DNA of 8,966 bases from Legionella genomosp. 1 (GTDB lineage Bacteria > Pseudomonadota > Gammaproteobacteria > Legionellales > Legionellaceae), in NCBI GenBank assembly GCA_945862275.1, contig CAMAYA010000040.1, positions 1-8,966 of the forward strand, written 5' to 3'. The translations under genes and the position numbers were made by a program. Numbering within the stretch: position 1 is the first letter of the stretch; every line of letters starts with the position of its first letter. Under the pieces are notes generated by a model. The model saw only the letters and a program-made list of their open reading frames with translations. It was not told the origin of the DNA and searched no databases. Positions 1 to 5,500 of the stretch are shown in pieces.

Positions 1-392
1 GTAGAATCAATAGCTATGGCATGCACTCCGTCCTCAGGTGACCCTGTTTTTTTATATTTTGGAACCTTGATTCCCAGCTTGCCAAGTCGCTTGCTCAAAC
101 AACTAAAATCAGCGCAGACAAGCGGTATATTCATGATCCGAAACAAGGAGTTGATAAAGCCTTCTGTTTGGCGAAGGGGTAAACGATATACTTGTCGTAT
201 TTCATGACAGGTGGTGATGGCAAAGTCGCCGAAACGTTTTGGCGCGCCCGTTCCATCATAAACCCTATCCTTCTCATACCATAATGATATAGCCTCTTCC
301 GATAAGCAAACATCAATCTCGCCGCGACGACGCAATGCATCGCTGTATTCAGACCAATTGCTCAACTTGTATTTTTTTTCGGAACATTCCAT
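1..392 (-). CDS. IS5-family transposase, N-terminal part (runs off left edge)
   Basis: This reading frame starts at the ATG at 392 and is open to the window edge for 130 complete codons. An in-frame TAA lies seven codons upstream, so 392 is the first possible ATG. The order of motifs is that of IS903-type DDE transposases: KYKLSNWSEYSDALRRRG near residues 8-24 (IS903: KFKITNWPAYNNALRQRG), then DFAITT (56-61), then RLPLRQTEGFINSLFRIM (70-87), then a DFSCLSKR stretch (95-102). It ends at AIAIDS(T), where D129 is the expected first Asp of the DDE triad. No frameshift or stop is present in the visible part, so the gene may be intact. A run of eight A precedes the start and no strong Shine-Dalgarno is visible. 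The protein would cut and rejoin the IS ends. Confidence 0.88.
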   Translation of the reverse strand, partial: MECSEKKYKLSNWSEYSDALRRRGEIDVCLSEEAISLWYEKDRVYDGTGAPKRFGDFAITTCHEIRQVYRLPLRQTEGFINSLFRIMNIPLVCADFSCLSKRLGKLGIKVPKYKKTGSPEDGVHAIAIDS

Positions 393-505
393 TCTTTTTT
401 TTCGGCGTATTTATTGGGCATTATGGTGTCGCAAAATAAGGGGGGTAGGCATGCCGCTAAGAGTACCACGGTTCTTAACCCAGCACCCCGATCTGTTCAT
501 TTTGT

Positions 506-523
506 GAGTTAGGAAACAAAGCC
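506..523 (-). repeat. Terminal inverted repeat of the IS903-like element
   Basis: Read on the minus strand from 523, the 18 bases are GGCTTTGTTTCCTAACTC. They match the remembered IS903 end GGCTTTGTTGAATAAATC at 14 of 18 positions, including the outermost nine. The partner repeat is outside the window. The position agrees with the distance to the transposase start. Confidence 0.7.
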
Positions 524-591
524 AACATGGAGGACAGCTATTTTGAATGCTGCATAATTGAATAAAAATCACTCTATTTATTGCTTTTCCT

Positions 592-1062
592 TCACTCCAT
601 GTCCGCCGAACTCAACAAAATAGAACCATCTGGCGCATGCCCTCCCGCCAAATATTTTCGACGAGCAACATGCTCAATAGCCTGCCTATTGATTTGGAAT
701 ATTTTTAATGGGTCATGTCCAACCCCCTCAAAATAATCATTCAATGCGTCGTGAGTAATAGCACAAGTGATCGGACGGTCCCCTTCGCGCCCTGTAAATA
801 TCACCCTGTTCTGAGCAGAATCAAACCGCTCATTCGGTTCAGGGAAAATAAAATTGCGCAAATCAACCATCCCCAAGACGGTAAGGATGCGCATGATGGT
901 AGAGAGTTGAATATCTTTCTCTCCACGCTCAAATCGTGAAACGCTAGGTGTGCTGACGCCCGCTATCGTGGCTAATCGCGCCTGGGTTAGCCCTTGCGTT
1001 TTTCGTCTTTGCCTTGCTTCCTCAACAGTCGCGAGCCAGTTAATGCAAAACTGCCGTTCCAT
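592..1062 (-). CDS. hipB: HipB-like XRE transcriptional regulator/antitoxin with C-terminal DUF1488-like domain
   Basis: This 156-aa protein has an XRE helix-turn-helix at about residues 14-67; the recognition part is TQARLATIAGVSTPSVSRFE (26-45). Residues about 83-154 look like DUF1488: a VIF strand, PITCAIT, then DALNDYF, then an NRQAIEHVARRKY helix and a DGSILL strand near the end. DUF1488 proteins such as E. coli YrdB are small and usually stand alone, so the fusion to an HTH is notable. The start at 1062 is supported by GGAG at 1068-1071, five bases upstream (GGAGAAGAG before ATG). The gene is downstream of the HipA toxin and overlaps its 3' end by 76 bp. Expected role, by analogy with HipB, is to bind the kinase and repress the operon. 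That the DUF1488 part has any antitoxin function is unknown. Confidence 0.8.
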   Translation of the reverse strand: MERQFCINWLATVEEARQRRKTQGLTQARLATIAGVSTPSVSRFERGEKDIQLSTIMRILTVLGMVDLRNFIFPEPNERFDSAQNRVIFTGREGDRPITCAITHDALNDYFEGVGHDPLKIFQINRQAIEHVARRKYLAGGHAPDGSILLSSADME

Positions 1063-2225
1063 CTCTTCTCCATCATTTCAATGAGTTTTTTTCGTAATAA
1101 GGGCGTGCCAATGGGTGATTTTTCAACGGCAGCCATTGCGTGTGGTAATTGTTTTCCTAGCGATTCAGTGGCTTCAACCACCGCGCCGCCCTTCACACCA
1201 AACCCAAGGCCCATTCGAATCAGATGTTTAGCATCCAATTGACCAATGGCCATATTGCGAATATTGCACACGTTGAGTGCAATGGATTGATATTCCCGAT
1301 AAATAGACGAGGCTACCAGATCATATAATGGGGTAAGTCGCAGTCCTTCTCGTGTATGAAACATCGCGAAATTTTTAAAATGCGCATCGGTATTGCCTAC
1401 GAGCAAACAAGCCAAAATACGTCGAAACAGTCTATCCGCTTCAGCGGGAATGGTTCCTGGTGAGTTTAAAATAAATTGTCCCATTTCTTCATAACCGCCA
1501 TCATATTTCGCATCACCGGACGACTTACCCAGTAATTGATTGAATTCCTCAAAATGATGCAAGCGTTTACCTGTCATGCTTCTATCAAAACGTGGGATCA
1601 CCAGCGCTGTCTCATGAATAGAAGGAATCATGGCCAATTCCATCGTAACAACCTTGTCGTTAGGCAATAAATGAGTGACGGCTAATGTTGTCAGGTATTC
1701 TAACTCCAACAAGTGATTTAAATTTCCAGATGCCAATTTGGCAATGTAGGTACTCAATTCATTGGGCCGAACCGGGCGAAATGCAGCACCCTCTTTCACG
1801 ACGAGCAATTTGCGTTGCACGCCTGAGATAGACGCACGTCCCAACAACGCCGCCAACGTAGCCTCATCGGTATGATCCAATTGACGGTGTTCTTGAGGCT
1901 CCGGATCGATGATGGAAACTGCCCCCGCCAAATCATAGCCAAACCCTAATAATAATGAAAACCGGTTTTTAGGATCAAGACCCAACGCTTTCGCTTGAGC
2001 ATTACGAAACCAACCCTCGGCCACCAAATTATCAAAAAAAGAATGCAGGCCCTGCTCTGAAATAAAAGGCGCGGATTGCCGAGGAAGTGTATAGGCGATG
2101 GCTGGATGCATCGCTTGAAGATACGATTCATCGTAGGTAAAACTCACCCGCCGACCGGGCTCTTCTTGAAGCCGACCGGCATAAAAATCTTTGTAATAAA
2201 CATTGCCCCACAACATATTCGCCAT
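987..2225 (-). CDS. hipA: HipA-family Ser/Thr kinase toxin
   Basis: This 412-aa protein is near the length of E. coli HipA (440 aa). The N-terminal subdomain spans about residues 1-108 (MLWGNVYY..., LPRQSAPF, GLHSFFDNLVAEGW, the LLGFGYDLAGAVSI strand pair). The kinase part begins with a glycine-rich/Ser loop, SISGVQRK (132-139), followed by YIAKL (160-164, likely ATP-binding Lys163), PRFDR (211-215), the catalytic loop NTDAHFKN (278-285, catalytic Asp280) and the metal-binding YDLVAS (301-306, Asp302). All key kinase positions are present, so it is probably active. HipA toxins phosphorylate tRNA ligases and stop translation, producing persistence. The Ser-Ile-Ser loop is like that of HipT of the HipBST systems. 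The ATG at 2225 has only a weak AAG-type RBS; a second ATG at 2216 has none. The basic 26-residue tail is encoded in the overlap with the XRE gene. Confidence 0.9.
   Translation of the reverse strand: MANMLWGNVYYKDFYAGRLQEEPGRRVSFTYDESYLQAMHPAIAYTLPRQSAPFISEQGLHSFFDNLVAEGWFRNAQAKALGLDPKNRFSLLLGFGYDLAGAVSIIDPEPQEHRQLDHTDEATLAALLGRASISGVQRKLLVVKEGAAFRPVRPNELSTYIAKLASGNLNHLLELEYLTTLAVTHLLPNDKVVTMELAMIPSIHETALVIPRFDRSMTGKRLHHFEEFNQLLGKSSGDAKYDGGYEEMGQFILNSPGTIPAEADRLFRRILACLLVGNTDAHFKNFAMFHTREGLRLTPLYDLVASSIYREYQSIALNVCNIRNMAIGQLDAKHLIRMGLGFGVKGGAVVEATESLGKQLPHAMAAVEKSPIGTPLLRKKLIEMMEKRWNGSFALTGSRLLRKQGKDEKRKG
1063..1071 (-). promoter_or_regulatory. Shine-Dalgarno of the XRE gene, inside hipA
   Basis: On the minus strand the sequence before the ATG at 1062 is GGAGAAGAG. 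The GGAG core sits at 1068-1071 with a 5-base spacer. It lies within the last 26 codons of hipA, so it fixes the long overlap of the two genes and allows the regulator to be translated independently of the toxin stop. Confidence 0.7.
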
Positions 2226-2270
2226 ATTAATCTTAGTTTATATTTTTATCGATTAAGCACTAATATATAA

Positions 2271-2298
2271 ATTATAGCTTATATAATGCCTGAAACAA
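2271..2298 (-). promoter_or_regulatory. Predicted promoter of the hipA-XRE operon
   Basis: Read on the minus strand, a perfect TATAAT lies at 2276-2271 and a TTGTTT at 2298-2293, separated by 16 bases. This puts transcription start near 2264, about 39 bases before the hipA ATG. A short inverted repeat, TAAGC (2254-2258) and GCTTA (2277-2281), flanks the -10 box and is a possible operator for the XRE protein. The -35 box matches the consensus only at its first three bases. Confidence 0.4.
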
Positions 2299-2302
2299 AG
2301 GG

Positions 2303-2316
2303 TCTTTTATAAAAGA
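2303..2316. repeat. 14-bp perfect palindrome TCTTTTATAAAAGA, candidate operator
   Basis: The sequence equals its own reverse complement over 14 bases. It lies just upstream of the -35 element predicted for hipA. Its TTTTATAAAA core recurs at 2415-2424, closer to the effector gene. It could be a dimeric regulator site, but AT-rich palindromes also arise by chance. Confidence 0.35.
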
Positions 2317-2447
2317 TAGTTGTTATCGCTCCAGCCTTCACCGCGGAGATTTTGCGGGTTACGAGTCCGTATTAAATCGACGTACAAATCCAGCAACAAT
2401 TCCGGCCTATCTTGTTTTATAAAAAACACATATGCGTCAAATATAGT
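2307..2447 (-). pseudogene. Short coding-like remnant or small ORF
   Basis: Between a TAG and the TAA at 2309-2307 the minus strand has 46 open codons, with a possible GTG start at 2429 (about 40 residues). The translation is protein-like rather than AT-rich noise: IKQDRPELLLDLYVDLIRTR, followed by NPQNLRGEGWSDNNYLL. No ATG start or Shine-Dalgarno is visible. It lies upstream of hipA on the same strand and would overlap the control region of the effector operon. The simplest reading is the 3' end of a decayed gene; a genuine small protein with a GTG start is the alternative. I do not recognise the family. Confidence 0.35.
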
Positions 2448-2461
2448 CTACACTATTCAAT

Positions 2462-2575
2462 ATGAGTATAAATTTTGATGCCCAACGTCAAATAGATGTA
2501 TATAGCATCGAACGATGGAGTGGCTATTCAAATGAAAACGCTAATCAATCCAATCCGCTTTATCAAGGCGCTTGA
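2462..2575 (+). CDS. 37-aa ORF, possible frameshifted N-terminus of the SidE-PDE gene
   Basis: The ATG at 2462 is the first start after an in-frame TAG at 2444-2446, and the frame ends with TGA at 2573-2575. It is in a different frame from the large gene and overlaps its first 80 bases. The product contains RQIDVYSIERWSGYS and ends NPLYQGA. SidE-family PDE domains, as I recall SdeA, begin with VWNGFS about 15 residues before AAQYAYDNYLGKPY. Here RWSGYS is in this frame and ALEYASAKYFSKPY is in the main frame, at similar spacing. Removal of one base, for example one G of GGCGCT near 2567-2568, would fuse the two as NPLYQALEYASAKYF. No Shine-Dalgarno is visible before 2462. It may instead be a leader peptide or chance. 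Confidence 0.4.
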   Translation: MSINFDAQRQIDVYSIERWSGYSNENANQSNPLYQGA

Positions 2576-5500
2576 ATACGCCAGCGCGAAATATTTTTCA
2601 AAACCATACTCCCTCACTACAAGCGTAGATCGTTGGTTTAATCAGCTCGCGATGATCGAACTTGCGAATGGTCAACTGTTGCGTTTATCTCGTCAACTGG
2701 CGACGGAACATGTTGATATTATTTTAGATGGAGCCGTGGTAGACAAGAAAGACATTCAATTGATCATGGCCTTTCATTCACAACATTCCACCCATGAAAA
2801 ACTAAAAGAGTTCCTTATGCAACCGGGTGAAGGGGAAAAAGAGCGACAAAAAATTGTAGCCGGGCTCAAAGAGATCAATGCAAACCTCGCCAGGTCTGGT
2901 GAAACCGAAGAATCTACGCAATTGAATGCAAAGGAAAAATCAAAATTAGAAGAACAATTGAAGCTATTTGACAACAATATAATTTTACTGGGGGATACAT
3001 TAGAAAAATTTGAGGCCAATCAATTAAAAACAGCAACGCTATATGAAGCAATAGTGGCTCGAGGCCAATCATCGCTAAATATCAAAAGTCTTGAAAAAGC
3101 ATACGAATCCAAGGTGACCAACATTGTTCATAGGCCCAATCACGGCATAACACACTCAGCCCGAGCGGCTTATGCCGTCACTGCTTTGCGTTCCTATGGT
3201 GAAAAATACAAGCAAGAGTCCAGCGCCCTTTACGCTAATCTTGACGATTCGACCCTAGAAAAGCTGCAGCTCATGATGTTATTCAGTGTTGTGGGTAGGC
3301 GTGATGAGACCGGATTCAATGACGACAATGGACATAGCACCTATGAAAGCTTCCGAACAGCATCCGGCAGAGCCTATTTAGAGTATTGCCGAACGCATGC
3401 ACTGCATCTTTATCCTGATTCAAATCTAGAACAATTATACCGAGACGCTATCATCGTTGAACTGATGGGGTATGATTCCATTGGAAATGCCGAAGAATGT
3501 AAGAAAGTGCCGGAGCTCCTCATCGATTATGTCATTGAAAAAGAGGGAGTAATAAGCCCTATCGTAGACAGAGAAAAAGCGCTGAGTTTGATCATAAGTA
3601 AAAAATACTCGCCTACTGATTGGACAGAACCTGGAAAAAAAGGTCCAAAAAAAGGTGTAAAAAAAGGACCAAAGACACACCAAGGACTGTTTCCTTCAAA
3701 AACCACGCTGCCGATAGCCAATGCCATGCTTGAAATGATGAACGATGCACATGGCATTGATTTAACACGTTGTTACTCGCTATATCCTCAAAAAGTGGAC
3801 GGTTCCGAAAGCATCGCTGTCTTGGATTACCACTTACAGCAAACGGATTTTTTGAATTTTACAGATAAACCTGATCTTAAGAAATTGACCGATTTTTTCA
3901 AATTAATGCGCTGCAGCTTTGACACGATGGCCGTTACGGGTCAGAAAACTACGTTTGGTCTGCTGTCTACAGAAGCGTTTGAAGAACAAAAGGATGAACT
4001 ATTAACTCAGGTCAAAGCCATTTCTGACCGCTTTAAAGCCAGGGATAAGAAGGAATTGTTAGATGAAGCAAAAAAATCGAATGCTGCCGATGTAAAAGAC
4101 AGTTACTTTAATAGTGATGAAAAAGACGAGCAAGCGCTATTGAAGAGTTATCGCGCCCATTTGATCACACACGCCATTGCCGAAAAATTAAAACAAGGTC
4201 AGCAATTGTCATCTGACAAGGCCATGTTTCATTTCCAACACGTGATCAATGGCAACCTGAGCCACATTGATCACCACAAAAATGCAGTGAGCCTGGTCAG
4301 TGCCTTGCAAGCGGTCACGCCTATTCCTGAAGTTGAACCCAACACACTGCCGATGATTAGTGCCGTGAAACATCATAGCGAACAAAACACCGTTTCTGTC
4401 TATTTTGATAACAATCAACAAGGCCTGTTTTTTAAAAACAGCTTTGATGCGATGTTTGCTGCCAATCTCCTTATCTCGCCCACCCTAGATGGCTCGTTTG
4501 TTGTCGAGGTGAATAGACAACAGTACAAGCAACTATTGAGCGACCATCTAATTCAGTTTAAAGAAGTGACCATTCCTGAAGGGGTTACACGAGAAGAAAC
4601 CTTGGTGGATGACAATGGGAAGATTGATGCATTAAATTTGGTTGAACGCAGTCGAGCCTTGGTTCGACTGGTATCAACGAGCGACCTTGGAAACCATAAC
4701 CATCCCGATTATGAGTTTCTTTTCAATGCACTAGAAGATCCGGTACGTAAACGATATGTAGCACCACTCAAAGAAAATGATTCTTCAAAAATAGAAAGAA
4801 CACAGTATTGGACACCCGATGGTGCTGGTGCGCCCCAGATTAGAACACTAGTAAACACGCCTGACATCCGGTTTCAAGAGCCGATCACTGAGCCTAAAAA
4901 AATGTCTGATAAAACACAGGACTCTTGGGCTATCGGCACAGACCGAACAGCCGCAAAAAACACCATCTTTACAAAAAAACTGGCCCATTCACTCTTACCA
5001 CCCAACGGTCAAAGCATCCCATTCTCAGGATATTTAAAAAGTGCGACCAATTATTTTCCCATTGGAATACTGTCAGATATCCGTCAAGTTGATCTAAAAG
5101 ACGAACGCTATATTTGGTCAAAAAATATAGCTAGTAGAACCAAATTTTGGATTCGTGATGATTCAATCATGAATAAACAGCTTTACTCCCATCTCAATGC
5201 AAAACTCGACCTTGATGACAAACTTTCCCACAATGCTCAAGGTCAACCCACAACAAAAGACCTCCCTGTTTTTCAGCATCATCAAGCATTGGTTGGTTAT
5301 TATGCAGATAAAGCTAAGCGTATCACTAACCTTCTCGACAATCCGTATTACCGCCCATCGACGGAAGTACTAAACAACTGTCTAAGCCTTGCAAAAAGCC
5401 AGCAAACATCATTGCTTAAAACATTGAGGGGCATTGAACCTGAACAAACGCAAGTCAAAGAAACCTTTAAACAGATTAAAACACGTATTAAGGCTGAGCT

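Larger units (their letters stand above)
1..523 (-). mobile_element. IS5-family (IS903 subgroup) insertion sequence, one end only
   Basis: This is the left-truncated view of an insertion sequence read on the minus strand. Its outer end is placed at 523. There the minus strand starts GGCTTTGTTTCCTAACTC, which matches the IS903 terminal repeat as I recall it (GGCTTTGTTGAATAAATC) at the first nine bases and at most of the last six. The transposase starts 131 bases inside this end, and its protein sequence also points to IS903. The element continues beyond position 1, so its second inverted repeat cannot be seen. IS903 makes 9-bp target duplications, so 524-532 would be one copy if insertion was standard. 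The IS ends only 68 bp from the stop of the XRE gene. Confidence 0.8.
2226..2461. other. Divergent intergenic region between hipA and the effector operon
   Basis: The hipA-proximal part is very AT-rich and holds the hipA promoter candidate. The 10-mer TTTTATAAAA occurs twice, at 2305-2314 (inside a 14-bp perfect palindrome) and 2415-2424. The middle part contains a short minus-strand reading frame described separately. For the plus-strand operon I can point only to a TATAGT at 2442-2447 as a possible -10; no matching -35 lies at normal spacing, so its promoter is not assigned. I see no PmrA-like or CpxR-like tandem motif. Confidence 0.5.

Noticed and set aside
16..340. Plus-strand frame at 16-207 and minus-strand frame at 131-340
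   Set aside because: Both overlap the IS903-type transposase frame (392 to 1, minus), which has clear family motifs; they are out-of-frame shadows.
524..591. Intrinsic terminator after the XRE gene
   Set aside because: No GC-rich stem followed by a T-run on the minus strand could be found in these 68 bases.
715..1242. Plus-strand frames at 715-939 and 994-1242
   Set aside because: They lie opposite the XRE and HipA genes, have no RBS and give no protein-like domain.
2412..2447. TTGTTT (2412-2417) with TATAGT (2442-2447) as the effector promoter
   Set aside because: The spacer is 24 bases, too long for a sigma-70 promoter; only the -10-like box is mentioned as a possibility.
3435..3757. Two minus-strand frames rich in Phe/Pro opposite the Lys-rich tract
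   Set aside because: They are the antisense of the A7-run repeat and of well-supported PDE coding sequence.
4300..5200. A mono-ADP-ribosyltransferase (R, SxS, ExE) in the middle of the large protein
   Set aside because: Isolated pieces such as EVEPN, STS and arginines occur, but not in the order or context of SidE mART motifs (FRGL, GRTNAS, ESEF).
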